A stretch of 64,000 nucleotides of DNA from Ehretia macrophylla (lineage: Eukaryota; Streptophyta; Magnoliopsida; Boraginales; Ehretiaceae): contig CM075764.1 of NCBI GenBank assembly GCA_037974665.1, positions 80,437,825 to 80,501,824 on the forward strand, given 5' to 3'. Positions within the stretch are counted from its first letter, which is position 1. Each line of letters starts with the position of its first letter. A model generated the notes under the pieces. It searched no databases and had not been told where the DNA came from. It saw only the letters and a program-made list of their open reading frames with translations. Shown in pieces: positions 11,781-23,888 of the stretch. The position numbers were made by a program, and so were the translations under genes.

Positions 11781-11792
11781 GCTCTAATACCA
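11781..11792 (-). promoter_or_regulatory. Copia primer binding site, left arm
   Basis: The minus strand reads TGGTATTAGAGC, one mismatch from the tRNA-iMet complement TGGTATCAGAGC, directly downstream of the copia LTR. It mirrors 38092-38103. Confidence 0.7.
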
Positions 11793-13331
11793 CATCGAGG
11801 ATGTATATCCTAAGGCATCTAGACATTTAATATCAGTTTACATGGAGTTTATAAACAATAAATGGCAGTCAATAATCCACAAGCGGAAATAAACACGAAA
11901 TCATGCTAAAACAACATTGAAATCGCTATCTAGTGCTAGAAAGTTACTATATATGATTTTACCTCTTGTGTTGGTGTAGATCTACAACACACACACTTGT
12001 AGAGGAATGTGGAGCCGCTTGAAAAGATCACCCAAGCGACGTGTACCACCTCCACGTTTCAAAAACCATAAGTCTTCTCCCCTATCCCACTTCCTTGTTC
12101 AATGGTTAGGAAAAAGTGGATTTTCTCTCTGCTTTATTTTCTTCCTCTAGCCGTGTATCTATGTGTGTTTGTATGTGTCTCTACAATGCCAGATCATGTG
12201 TGGAATGGCTAAGGCAATCATGATATAGCCAAAAATCTAAGGAGATAAGAGTGAAGGAGAGTTCTAGTTATATTAGGAGTCCAACTCTTGAATATCTTTT
12301 AAAATATCTTGAAGATAATAACATTATCTTCTTATTTTAAATTGAAAAGCTTATCCTCTCCTAATATCTCTCATCTACAAGCCTAAGAATGTTTCTTGTC
12401 CTGATGTCCTGGCCTTTCTAAATTCAGCTACATGTTCCTAATTAGAAAACTATACTCAATTTACACACAAAGGCTAAATAAGGAAATAGACAATTAACCA
12501 TTAAGGAAAAGTGGCTAGGAGAGGGACTGTAAGACATAGTTGTTTTGGCTATAAAATGACCAAAATGCCCCTGCTACCCACTAGTAGTATTTTGACAATT
12601 TTAACCTTAACTTATTCCACTAAAGAGTTAGGGTTGCACTTTAATACAACTAATTAACTTCCAGTGGAGGTTTCATCTTTGACCTACTAAGTAAAATGAC
12701 CAAAATGCCCTAGTTCCTGCATTTGCACTATCATTCTATCTTGATTACACCTATTCTATGGACCAAAATGCCCTAGTTCCAAAATACCGAGCTATTGACC
12801 CTGTTATAAGATCTCACCCATAGTGAATGAAAGCATATGACCTAGGATCCAATGATACATCCACATATGCCCATGATATAGAGCATTGGTCACTTAGTAG
12901 CTTAAGATGCTTTTTGTTCTCTGACAATGATAGTAATATCACTGAGACTACATCTTAGTATAGTCCCGTTCAATGCACCATAATGTACTAATGAGATAAG
13001 TCCGAAAAGCCCATCCAATAACTAAAGGTAAGTCATCCTACCAAATAGGAGACTCTCTCATTATAACCTTACCCTAGTGAAGTGCCCAGCTTCATTATTT
13101 GGTTATGAACTTATCGTTTTGATCCAAGCCTTATAGCATTGACCTTCTGTGTGGATCACCACGCACTTATGCTATTCACTTGTATCAAGGAACCTTATCG
13201 CATACAAATATATCATATAAAGAGAGAATATAACATGCTCATGACGAATGCACTGATTTAATAACTGAATATATTCATTTACATTAGATGTTTTAGTACT
13301 CTAGTGGTTTTAGGGCATACCATTCCCAACA
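11793..13331 (-). mobile_element. Ty1/copia 5-prime LTR (about 1.54 kb), left arm
   Basis: In sense orientation it begins TGTTGGGAATGG at 13331 and ends at the primer site at 11792. Length and position fit the 5-prime LTR of the copia element whose gag and pol lie downstream. The expected terminal CA is not clear, so the inner edge is uncertain by a few bases. No matching 3-prime LTR was found in the window. Confidence 0.75.
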
Positions 13332-13338
13332 AATGTTA

Positions 13339-13799
13339 GTATCAATGAAAGCAATCATTTCTATTCTCTCTATTCTACTTATGTGTATTTACTTGTATAG
13401 AGGTCTTTGATCTAAGTGAGTGACTTAGGTGCATGGTGTTTGAGCACAAAAGGTCTAAGTCATAGTTACTTGTTTCTAGATTCTGTTCATAACTGAATGA
13501 TGGAGTTGGGCACTTCATCACGTATAGGTCATAGTGAGATAATCTTCTAAGAAGGGTGACCTGCCTTGGTCATTGGTAGGTTTTCCTGACTAGCCTCACT
13601 AGTGTTTGTGTCACCCATTGAACTAACTACTTAGGTATGATCTCTTAATAGGTACTATCAAATATACCTATACTACTAAGTGGCTAATGCTCTTAATCTT
13701 GAGCATATGTGAATGAACATATAAAATCAGATTCATGTGCTTTGATACACTATAGGTGAGACCTCAATTATGGGTTAATAGCTTTGTGTATTGGGCACA
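13339..13799 (+). mobile_element. Diverged copia-LTR-like segment, opposite orientation (left)
   Basis: Blocks of this segment resemble the neighbouring copia LTR when read on the opposite strand: a CTCAC(C/CC)ATAGTG block, a CACATATGC block and a CCACTTAGTAG block occur in the same order and spacing. Similarity is clearly lower than between the IR1 arms, so it is an older relative, not a copy of the same LTR. It is truncated at both sides. It mirrors 36085-36545. Confidence 0.55.
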
Positions 13800-13807
13800 T
13801 GGGTATT

Positions 13808-14598
13808 TGATACGAACCACACCAACATACGACGCGACCCAACACCAAATATGGCAAACGACCCCAAGACCTTTCAAGAATGGATGGAACCGCGACCCTA
13901 TGCTTAGCAAAGCTAGAACCTTGGTAGAGTTGAGGAGGCCACAAACGAGGATGGAGATCTCGTTTGATAAGTCAGAGATGAACGCCACAAGAATAATCTT
14001 GATAAGTTCGAAAAAGTTCTTGAGAACTTAAGGAGAATAATCTCACAATTTTAATATCAAAGTTGTCTTCCTTTATTATCACAAAAAGGAGCCTTATATA
14101 GGCAATAACAAATAAGTATCCTGCTTGAAAAAGGACTCCTGAACCCTAGCCCAAGTAGGAAAACGTGAATAGTAACTAGGTCAAAGGAAACAAACTTGGA
14201 GACCAAGAAAAGTATCCTTTTAACTATTCACGTGAATAGTAACTAAAAAGGAAGCAAACTTGCAGCCCAAGAAAAACTCCTTTCTAGTGTGAACACCTAA
14301 TCCTGCGGCCCAAGAAAGTCTCTTTCCTAGTGTGAACACCTAAATTCGTCCATAGGGAATTAAACTAAAACTAGGATAGAATTATAAAGAAATCAAATCT
14401 TGACTAAATCTTCGAATCTTCTTGAAACTTCTTGAAGAATCTTGAAGTTCTTGAATCTTGAAAATAGAATCTTGACTTGAATCTTTGCTGGAAAATTCTC
14501 CCAAAAGGTTCAATGAATGTGGTCGCCCAATTAGTTCATTCAATGTGGGCGCTTCAATTGGTTCATTGAATATGGACGCTCAAGGCTGGTTCTCATCA
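13808..14598 (-). mobile_element. 3-prime LTR of non-autonomous gypsy copy A (791 bp)
   Basis: Sense strand runs from TGATGAGAACC (14598) to GGTTCGTATCA (13808), with TG...CA ends. It is immediately preceded in sense orientation by the polypurine tract AAGAGGGGGGGAA (14599-14611), which identifies it as a 3-prime LTR. The same LTR is at 35286-36076 (right arm), with related copies at 23889-24657, 27597-27831 and 18610-18805. Confidence 0.85.
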
Positions 14599-16556
14599 TT
14601 CCCCCCCTCTTGAGAAGGATTTGTCCTCAAATCCTCCTGGTTCAAAGACCAGCCTAGGTGGTAGACCATGTGGTATGTCCTCGGGAAACATTTCCTCAAA
14701 ATCCTACAAGAGAGAAACAACAACACTAGGCAATGCAGAGTCAAGTTGGTTAGTGTTTAAAAGAGCCTCTTTGTACATAAGTACCATCATTGGCTGTTTT
14801 GATATCAAAGCTCTCTTAACCTCACTTGCTTTTGCATAAAAATTTCTTTGCTTTCCCTCTGTTTTTACCTCATTTACTGAAGTCTTTTATCTCCTTACTA
14901 CCTTTCCAGATTCGGCCTTGCTCTTTTTCTTTTCACTCTCTATCTTTTGCTCACACAAATTCTTTTGTTCACTCAAATTCTTTTGTTCATTCAAGTTCTT
15001 TTGATCACTCAATTTTTGTAACCTCACTTGATCCTCATAAACTTGTTTTGGTGTCATTGGAACTAGAGTGATTGTTCGTTGATTAAACATGAATGAGTAC
15101 TTGTTGGTGAAGCCATCATGCTGCACACGTCGATCAAATTGCCATGGTCTTCCCAAGAGAAGATGTCCAGCATGCATAGGTACCACATCACACAATACTT
15201 CATCCTCATATTTTCCAATTCGAAATGGCACTACAACCTGTTTTGTAATCCTTACCTCACCACAATCATTCAACCATTGCAGCTTGTATGGACATGGATG
15301 CTTAATTGTTGTGAGCCCTAGCTTATCAACCATTGAAGCACTAGCAACGTTAGTACAAGTACCACCACCAATAATAACACTACATACCTTATCTTTCACG
15401 TGGCAGCGAGTATGAAAGATATTCTCACGTTGCACTACTTCTTCCTCTTCTTTAGCTTGCAAGCTCAAAGCTCGTCGTGCCACTAGTCCAAGCATCTCTC
15501 CATAATCTGCCCCAAACTCTTCTTCGCTTACTTCGGTGTCCTCTAATATGGGCATGTCATCAGATTGCGTTTCATCTTCAGATTCAATGTCCCCACTTTC
15601 CAAAACTACCATTGCTCTCTTGTTTGGACATTGGCCAGCTATGTGCCCTCGTCCCTGACATTTAAAGCATTTAATATCACTAGAACGAGTTGTAGGAGGG
15701 GCTGTTTTACCTTGAGAAGTCGTGGCATGGGTGGATGTTTTGGGCTCGGGCTTGACCTTGGAAGTAGTCGAACTCTCCTCCTTTCTTGGGTAACTTGACC
15801 TCCAAGGCAATGCACTTGAGTGTTGCGGGGCTGGCCTTGGTCGTGAACCACCCCTCTTCAATTGCTTCTCCACCTTAATCGCCATATGCACCAAATCTTC
15901 TAACTCAACATAATGATGCAACTCAATGGTGTTAGCAATTTCTCGATTCAGCCCATTCAGATATCTAGCCATTGTCTCCTCCCGATCTTCCTCTACATTG
16001 GCTCTAATCATTGCCATCTCCATCTCTTTGTAATACTCATCAACACTTTTATTACCTTGGTGAAGACCTTGAGGTATAAGTCCTTGTATCACTCTCTTCA
16101 TCTCATCCCAAGTTACAACAGGATGCTCTCCATTCCGCCTCCTATTAATGCATAATTGATCCCATCACACAATAGCATAATCTGTAAATTCAATTGCAGC
16201 AAGTTTTACCTTTTTCAACTTGGAATAATTGTGGCAATCAAAAACCAACTCGATCTTCTTTTCCCACTCAAGATATGCTTCAGGATCACTCCTTCCTTGA
16301 AACTCAGGAATCTTCATCTTGATGCTACCTAAGTTGTTATCAACACGATCAAAACGACCCCTAGCATCTCTATCCTGACCATGTCTCCTATTGCTGCCCA
16401 CCGAAATTCTATCAAACTCCTCATCTAAACCTTCCTCATCGACTTCTTCAACTTCATCAACATCTTCAACTCTTTGTTGCAATATGTTCCTCCTTGGTGC
16501 ATTCGGAGCAACTGGTGGTTGCACTCTTTCAACTCTTTGTTCTACCCTATCCCCAT
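14599..16556 (-). pseudogene. Gag-protease of non-autonomous gypsy copy A
   Basis: Minus-strand Ty3/gypsy gag (EAYLEWEKKIELVFDCHNYS), a CCHC knuckle (CFKCQGRGHIAGQC), an acidic linker and an aspartic protease, followed by a variable EQKNL repeat tract. The catalytic protease motif is altered from DGGS to GGGT. Breaks include a TGA in place of Trp near 16165, a deletion near 16095 and a TAA near 14887. After the protease the frame reaches the very start of RT (FPEDIPHGLPP) and then jumps to a short tail that overlaps the polypurine tract. RT, RNase H and integrase are absent. The gag start is missing because the element is cut at 16556, where copy B begins on the other strand. Confidence 0.85.
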
Positions 16557-18612
16557 TGGACAGAACTTACAGATGCAGGCATTGATGGGAGAGATGAGAT
16601 GAATGATGAGGGCTGAATTGGAACAGATTCATAAGAGGTTGGATAGGGTAGAACAGAGGCCGAAAAGGGTGCAACCACCAGTTGTTCCGAATGCACCAAG
16701 GAGGAACAGATTGCAGCAAAGAGTTGAAGATGTTGATGAGATCGATGAGGAAGGTTTAGATGAAGAGTTTGATAGAGTTTCGGTGGGCAGCAATAGGCGG
16801 CATGGTCGGGATAGAGATGCTAGGGATCGTGTTGATCGAGTTGATAGCAACTTAGGAAGCATCAAGATGAAGATTCATGCGTCTCAAGGAAGGAGTGATC
16901 CGGAAGCCTATCTTGAGTGGGAAAAGAAGATTGAGTTGGTGTTTGATTGCCACAACTATTCCAAGTTGTAAAAGGTAAAGCTTGCTGCCATTGAATTTAC
17001 TGATTATGTTATTGTGTGGTGGGATCAATTGTGTCTCAATAGGAGGCGGAATGGAGAACATCCTATGGCAACTTGAGATGAAGAGAGTAATGAGGAGGCG
17101 ATTTGTACCCAGTCATTATTACAGGGACTTATACCTCAAGCTGCAAGGTCTTCATCAAGGTAATAAAAGTGTGGATGATTATTACAAAGAGATGGAGATG
17201 GCTATGATTAGAGCCAATGCAGAGGAAGATCGGGAGGCGACAATGGCTAGATTTCTGAATGGGCTGAATCGAGAAATTGCTAACACCATTGAGTTGCATC
17301 ATTATGTTGAGTTAGAAGATTTGGTGCATATGGCAATTAAGGTGGAGAAGCAATTGAAGATGGGTGGTTCACGACCAAGGCCAGCCCCGCAATACTCAAG
17401 TGCATCACCTTGGAGGTCAAGTTACCCAAGAAAGGAGGAGAGTTCGACTACTTCCAAGGTCAAGCCCGAGCCCAAACATCCACCCATGCCACGACTTCTC
17501 AAGGTAAAACAGCCCCTCCTACAACTCGTTCTAGTGATATTAAATGCTTTAAATGTCAGGGACGAGGGCACATAGCTGGCCAATGTCCAAACAAGAGAGC
17601 AATGGTAGTTTTGGAAAGTGGGGACATTGAATCTGAAGATGAAACGCAATCTGATGACATGCCCATATTAGAGGACACCGAAGTAAGCGAAGAAGAGTTT
17701 GGGGCAGATTATGGAGAGATGCTTGGACTAGTGGCACGACGAGCTTTGAGCTTGCAAGCTAAAGAAGAGGAAGAAGTAGTGCAACGTGAGAATATCTTTC
17801 ATACTCGCTGCCACGTGAAAGATAAGGTATGTAGTGTTATTATTGATGGTGGTAGTTGTACTAACCTTGCTAGTGCTTCAATGGTTGATAAGCTAGGGCT
17901 CACAACAATTAAGCATCCACGTCCATACAAGCTGCAATGGTTGAATGATTGTGGTGAGGTAAAGGTTACAAAACAGGTTGTAGTGCCATTTCGAATTGGA
18001 AAATATGAGGATGAAGTATTGTGTGATGTGGTACCTATGCATGCTGGACATTTACTCTTGGGAAGACCATGGCAATTTGATCGACGTGTGCAGTATGATG
18101 GCTTCACCAACAAGTACTCATTCATGTTTAATCAACAAACAATCACTCTAGTTCCAATGACACCAAAACAAGTTTATGAGGATCAAGTGAGGTTACAAAA
18201 ATTGAGTGATCAAAAGAACTTGAGTGAACAAAAGAATTTGAGTGAACAAAAGAATTCGACTGAGCAAAAGATAGAGAGTGAAAAGAAAAAGAGCAAGGCC
18301 GAATCTGGAAAGGTAGTGAGGAGAGAAAAGACTTCAGCCAATGAGGTAAAAACAGAGGGAAAGCCAAGAAATTTTTATGCAAAAGCAAGTGAGGTTAAGA
18401 GAGCTTTGATATCAAAACGGCCAATACTTATGTACAAAGAGGCTCTTTTAAGCACTAACCAACTTGACTCTGCATTGCCTAGTGTTGTTGTTTCTCTCTT
18501 GCAGGATTTTGAGGAAGTGTTTCCCGAGGACATACTACATGGTCTACCACCTACGCTGATCTTTGAACCAGGAGGATTTGAGAACAAATCCTTCTCAAGA
18601 GGGGGGGAATGA
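16557..18612 (+). pseudogene. Gag-protease of non-autonomous gypsy copy B
   Basis: Plus-strand relative of copies A and C: gag from a GQNLQMQALMGEM segment, a CCHC knuckle, and an aspartic protease whose DGGSCTN active site is intact here (about 17845). The EQKNL repeat tract, the start-of-RT segment (HGLPP) and the EPGGFENKSFSRGGE tail follow, running into the polypurine tract. Breaks: an early stop near 16594, TAA near 16970, a short deletion near 17077 and a one-base loss near 17473. The final 400 codons (17410-18612) are open. It lies head to head with copy A, so the two make an inverted pair. Confidence 0.85.
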
Positions 18613-18805
18613 TGAGAACCAACCTTGAGCGTCCACATTCATTGAACCTTTTGGGCGAATTTTGCAGCAAAGATTCAAGTCAAGATTCTATTTTCAAGAT
18701 TCAAGAACTTCAAGATTCTTCAAGAGGTTTCAAGAAGATTCGAAGATTTAGTCAAGATTTGATTTCTTTGTAATTCTATCCTAGTTTTAGTTTAATTCCC
18801 TATGA
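18610..18805 (+). mobile_element. Truncated 3-prime LTR of gypsy copy B
   Basis: Starts TGATGAGAACC directly after the polypurine tract (18597-18609) and matches the first 200 bp or so of the 791-bp family LTR. It ends abruptly at a CCTATG sequence and is replaced by an unrelated LTR-like segment. Confidence 0.8.
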
Positions 18806-19596
18806 ATTGACATAAAAATAGCATTTTGTGATCTAAAAATTTTCTCTCACCTTTGATCCGAAACAAGGTTAGAAATTCGTGTAAGAGGTGCCTAACAAGC
18901 GGAATCTAACTCGGTTTGCAAAGCTTTGGACCAAAACTAGGTTTTTAATGAAAAATTACTTTGAAAATATGTTGAAAATGGCTTCTCTTTCTCCCTCCAA
19001 GGCCACGGCAATGTGTGTATATTTTGGGGTGTTTTTGTGCTATTTCAATGTGTGTTGATGCATATATAGCAAAAAAAACAAAAACAAAATGGTCAAAGTT
19101 GATTTTCTAGTCTATTAATTAGTATTTTTAGTATTTTAATTGTTTTTTCTTTACTATTTTGCTTACTTATACATATATCTATCATATATACTATATTTAG
19201 TAGTTTAAATATAGGTGACAACATTTTCAAATGCATACATTAACACCTGACTCGGTTTAAAACTCAATTTTTGAAAAAGAAGGTGTAAAAACTTTTAAAA
19301 TTCTTAAGCAGATTTAAAATCCGTTTTAATCAGACACAGGTCTATTAATATCCGAGGACTATGTTTTAAGATGTTTAAAACACCTGTGTAAAAATTTTAG
19401 CGGACGTGTGTTCAAAACACTATTCATAAAAACCGACGATAAAATTTTTAATGCCGTTTTTTTATGAAAATTTTATGAATGCACACATAGCATGTAATAG
19501 GAATATAAATCAAATAATTAGTACATTCTAACTCATATAACACATAAACAGGTCAAAACACGCAATCTATGCAAAGGTGAAATCTGGGGTTTCACA
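18806..19596 (-). mobile_element. Tekay-like LTR fragment, minus strand
   Basis: From 19596 downward the minus strand begins TGTGAAACCCCAGATTTCAC and matches, with divergence, the LTR starts at 58986 (+) and 61765 (-), clearly so for the block 19218-19596. The part from 18806 to 19217 has no match elsewhere in the window and may be the rest of this LTR. No coding sequence adjoins it, so it is a fragment or solo LTR. Confidence 0.65.
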
Positions 19597-20319
19597 AAAT
19601 GTTTGGTAGATGAAATATCTAATAGGATAAAAGACTACTTATGTTAGCACATTTATTAAAATGACATGCATGTCCTACTAGGAAAATATCTAGCAAATGT
19701 TAAATGACTACTAATGTAATGCCCTTTTATGTTAATGTCAAGCATGTCTTAGTCTGTTAATTACCAATAACTCTTATCATTTCAATGCAATTCCACTTTA
19801 ATTTTAATCTCATGCAACTTAAATGTACATATTACATTTAAATAATAATTAAAGCAAGTAAATGCACATATTGTGTACCAATCATAAATAAAATAATTAA
19901 TTACACATAAAATCCATGTTCGGGTCTCACAAAATCTCATAGGAAATCAATAACCGTTTAAATCTAACTTAACTTGTTCCTAATCAGGACTCATCAACTT
20001 CTTCTTCTACCTTTTCCATGGTAGTAGGAGGCTGTGACTTAGCTTTAATTCGATCACTAGAACGACTTGAAGAAGGGGCAGTTGTCTTGCCTCTTCCCCC
20101 CATAGAGGGCGAAATAGTGTTTTTTGGGACTAGTAGTAAGTGTTTAAATGGTGATGAGAGATTTTTAGAGTGGTTTGTGTTAATGTTAATTAGCGTTCAA
20201 TCTAGTGGTCCAAAAACTCTCACATTGTGTTTGAACTTCATAAACAAGAAAAATATGAAGATATTAACACGTTTTAATACCTTGTTTCTACCTATTAACA
20301 AGTTAGAATACATATTATT
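19597..20319. other. AT-rich segment without recognisable gene
   Basis: No convincing coding region. A 125-codon plus-strand frame overlaps 20018-20395 but has no recognisable motif. On the minus strand the same bases could encode a short Ser/Lys/Glu-rich tail (GGRGKTTAPSSSRSSDR), which might be a remnant of a transposon protein. Function unknown. Confidence 0.4.
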
Positions 20320-20445
20320 AGTGGCCCATAGCCCATCCATAGCTAGAGGCTACAAATGGGCTATGAACTTCTTCCTTTCCGTAGCCCATCCGTAGCCAAT
20401 GGCCACAGATGGGCTACGGATAAGCTAGGGGCTACGGATGGGCTA
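20320..20445. repeat. CACTA-like subterminal repeat cluster
   Basis: Several direct and inverted copies of a TAGCCCATCCGTAGC-type motif (inverse GCTACGGATGGGCTA) are packed into about 125 bp and form overlapping hairpins. Arrays of this kind, with this GC-rich wording, resemble the subterminal repeats of plant CACTA (En/Spm) transposons that bind the transposase. No CACTA terminus was seen, so this is a candidate only. Confidence 0.45.
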
Positions 20446-23400
20446 TGTCATGACCCTCTTTTTTTTCAATCGCTAATACAATCTCTGATACCATAATAAA
20501 ACCGCGAACATTCTTGGCATTGTGATGCCATGGGCTTAAGAAGATCGTTCTGCCTAAGTCCGCTAAGGCACAATTACAATAGCCCGAGCACTATAATCAT
20601 AATTCAATTTTTGCCAAAGCTATCAAATAGTTTATTCCCAAATTCCAAATTCCAAATTACTAAATTTCATTTACCTTAGTCAAGAGACTAAATCTGGTTA
20701 TGGCTTAGTTGATTCAATTACCAATTCATACTTAGTCAAATTTTAAGCTTATTAATAGATTCCTCAAAATTTGGGCAGCATAACGACTGTAATATGGACA
20801 TAACAATTTTTTTTTCTTCAACCTACAAACAAAAAAGCCACAAACCACAACTCCAAATCCTTCGCTATAGCTCCTTAACTCTAACTTCCAACAACATAAT
20901 AGAATTCACCCAACACATACTAAAACGACATATAATTCCAAAGTAAAGCGTATACCATTTGAATAATCAAAAACTTATATATAAGTACGACATCTAACTA
21001 TTACATTAATTTAAATACCACATAATATACAAACTTCATTACTAGGGATTCAAGTCACGAACATGTTTTCCCTTAGCACAGAATCATCAAATATTGTACT
21101 CCGACTCACTTACACTTGAAAGGGGGAAAAACGAGGGTGAGCTTATCCGGTACCAAAGCTTGATGAGGGGGGGAATTTGGGAAGATTTTTTAACACATTT
21201 TTATTTTTCATAAACCGTTTTTTAAATCCGTGGATGCAATGCAAGCAAGATTTGAAATCAAGAAACAGTTCAAGTATATATATATATATATGCAAGTCAT
21301 ATATCACATATGAAGTAAGAAATAACTTACTCTTTCCAACATCTCCGAGGGAGTCAATGCCCCCAAGCGAGAAGAGGATTATAAATCACATAACAACTCA
21401 CTCTTTTCGAGCGAATTTGATTCAAGCAATAGAACTGAGATGTTCAACACCTCCTTCCTTATCTCCCTCATATAGAGTATTCCAGATAATACTTGAATCC
21501 TACGACCCGATTCTCCAAGGAAATCAAAGTTCTCAAGCGAGAAGGGAATATGGACCATGGTAGACATAAGATCACCGACACCTCGAGGATGTCCGGCGCA
21601 GTATGCACACTACCATGCCATGCCAAGACTAAGTGGTTGCAACCCCTTTTAACACCAATTCCAATCCAAGTTCACATAATACGAGCATTTATAGCAATCA
21701 AATAAGCATTGAGTTCAAACTTTCTCATAGTTATACATTTATAGTAAACCGGGTAATTAACGAGCAACGGGCAATATAATCCATATAAATTATCACACAA
21801 GTGTCCTAATATATCTAGAGGTCATATAATATCATTTCACATTAGTAGAAACTAGTAACTTAGCCATTTAATCAAATACACTAAGCATTAGAACTTAACT
21901 AATCCATCTAAGCCAATGCCTAAGCCACTGCAATGACCTAACTTTGGCAAATCAGTTACCTATCTTCCCGAACTCCAAATACTCTGTTATTGGTATAGAA
22001 TTAAAGCTCTTCTAGGTAGATAATCTTAGAATCAAGTGTAACTCAATTCTGATCTAAATTGACTGAGTTATAACCTAATTAGTGCAACTGCATTTAACTG
22101 TCCAGAATGTAAGCTATTCTTGCATCATTTTGGAAATGGAAAATTCAGAGATCTAAAACGATGGAATCTGACATTTTGTAAAACACAAAAGTTGTTCCTA
22201 ACTGCCTAACATAGCTACTATGAAAGTTTCGTTCAATTCCGAGGTCGTTTACTATTTTTAAAATGCAAAATACTTCATGGGCAGTAGCCTATCCAGTAGC
22301 AGCAAATTTTCCAAAATCTACTGTCTCGAGTGTTTTTCATCATCAAAACGATTTTTCATTAGATTTTGTTCAACACAAGAAATGTTCATCTATGAGTCTA
22401 GTTTAAGATGAAATATTTTAAATTTTTTCCAAAATTTTTCATTCACAAAAATGGGCCAAAACTTTTGATGATGAAAATCTGTCCAGAAAAGTTATTCCGA
22501 AAATTCTTGCATGTTTTGCTTCTATATCATCAAGAACAACACCTATTCATTCAAGCAACCTCTAGCAACCTAAATAAGTAACAATCAACCATATTTGTAT
22601 AGCTAGATACAACCTTCATCATCCAAGAACATTCAAAATTTCAGCAACAACAACTTTGATTCAAATCTTCAACAATCAAGATCCAAACAATTTTCATCCA
22701 TGGATTAGCTAATATATCACCATACAAGCCAAAAAAATCCATAAATATGCATTTATATCTCATCAATATCCATTTTGAAAGAACCTCACCTTTGATTTTT
22801 GGTTGACAATGCTAGAATCAACTTGAAAATGGCTTAGATTCACCTAGCTAGCTTGATAATCACCTTAGTTGTTGTTGTTGTTCACAAAGTTTTTGCAAGA
22901 CAAAGCTCAAATCTCTCTCTAGGACTCCTATGGTGGGCTGCCAACTTGGAGATGAAGATGACAAGAAATATCTTCTTATTCTTCTCTTGGAAGCTGGACT
23001 AAACTTTGACCTATTTAAGTTTAACCCCACTTGCTTTTCATCTTTGCTAATTGACCCCCATTTTGCCTACCTTTAGTCGTGGGGCCCCTTAGGTAATTAG
23101 CCAAACTTAAATCCTAGTTGTAATTGTAATCTTGGTCCCCAAATTTAACTTTTGATATTTGCAATTTAGCCCCCAAAGTTTGAAAGTTTTGCTAGTCATC
23201 CCCTCGTGTTTTCTAAAATGTAAAAGTTTCTCCGTTTCTTTTCTAATTCGACCGGGGTGTTCCTTGTATGATTTAAGATATGCGATATCCATTTTAAAAT
23301 GCCAAACTTGGTCCCCAAGTTTTAGTTCTCATAATTGCAATTTTGACCCTGAAAGTTCTAAAGTCTCCACTTCTGCCCCTAACTTTTAAAGGACTTTTGT

Positions 23401-23754
23401 TTTTGACTTTCTTTTCTAATTTCTTATAGTCTTAGGGTCCTAATGGGATTTTGGAAATGTTAATTCCTGATTACTTTGGCCCCTAAGTTTTCCATTATTT
23501 ACAAAGTTAGCCCGAAGGTTACTTTACTTAACTCCTATATTTCCAACTTATTTCTATCGCACCTAGTAAACATTTAAGATATACATGACATTAAAAGATA
23601 TTTAGTTAATGTCTACTTTATCCAAAATAGTCAATGCACGTAAACAACGTAAATGCACATAGAAGTCTGTGAATGCAAGTAAGATAATATAAGTGCACAT
23701 TGAATACTCAGAAACTCATATAAATAAATGCATGAATGTGTGCGGGGCTTCACA
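20446..23754 (+). mobile_element. Candidate 3.3-kb solo LTR (gypsy)
   Basis: Begins TGTCATGACCC, like the TGTCACGCCCC start at 33547, and ends GGGGCTTCACA, giving TG...CA termini. The flanking five bases are GGCTA on the left and AGCTA on the right, a near-perfect target-site duplication. No primer site or polypurine tract adjoins it and it has no coding capacity; frames such as 21177-21563 are spurious. Long LTRs of this type are known in Tekay/Del elements. The length rests on recognising both ends without an alignment partner. Confidence 0.5.
21274..21291. repeat. TA dinucleotide microsatellite
   Basis: Short uninterrupted run of TA repeats inside the LTR candidate. Confidence 0.85.
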
Positions 23755-23888
23755 AGCTATGGACCTTTACACAAAAACAAGGGTTATTGCTTTTAATTTG
23801 AATGATAGAAATGTGATTCCACCTACAATGTAGTAAAACTTCACTTGATTTGCCAGCTTTTCAAATAAAAATAAACTTGGTCCGTATT

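Larger units (their letters stand above)
1..14627. repeat. Left arm of giant inverted repeat IR1
   Basis: The reverse complement of this segment is found at 35257-49884. Position x pairs with 49885-x from 1 to about 6197 and with 49884-x beyond that, because the left arm lacks one base near 6197. All landmarks (pararetrovirus, LINE pieces, copia pol, copia LTR, gypsy LTR) recur in the same order on the opposite strand, with only scattered single-base and homopolymer differences in the parts compared. The inner end lies just inside the polypurine tract of gypsy copy A. The outer end is not seen because the window starts inside the pararetrovirus RT. Near-identity over 14.6 kb points to a recent duplication rather than independent insertions. 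Confidence 0.95.

Noticed and set aside
16391..16585. Ser-rich STSSTSSTSST frame as a gene
   Set aside because: It is the antisense of the acidic gag segment of gypsy copy A.
20483..20497. Inverse TGGTATCAGAGA as a minus-strand primer site
   Set aside because: It lies about 40 bases inside the start of a plus-strand LTR candidate with TG...CA ends. No minus-strand LTR end (CA) adjoins it.
21177..21563. 128-codon frame in the solo LTR candidate
   Set aside because: Runs through a TA microsatellite and has no domain; chance frame.
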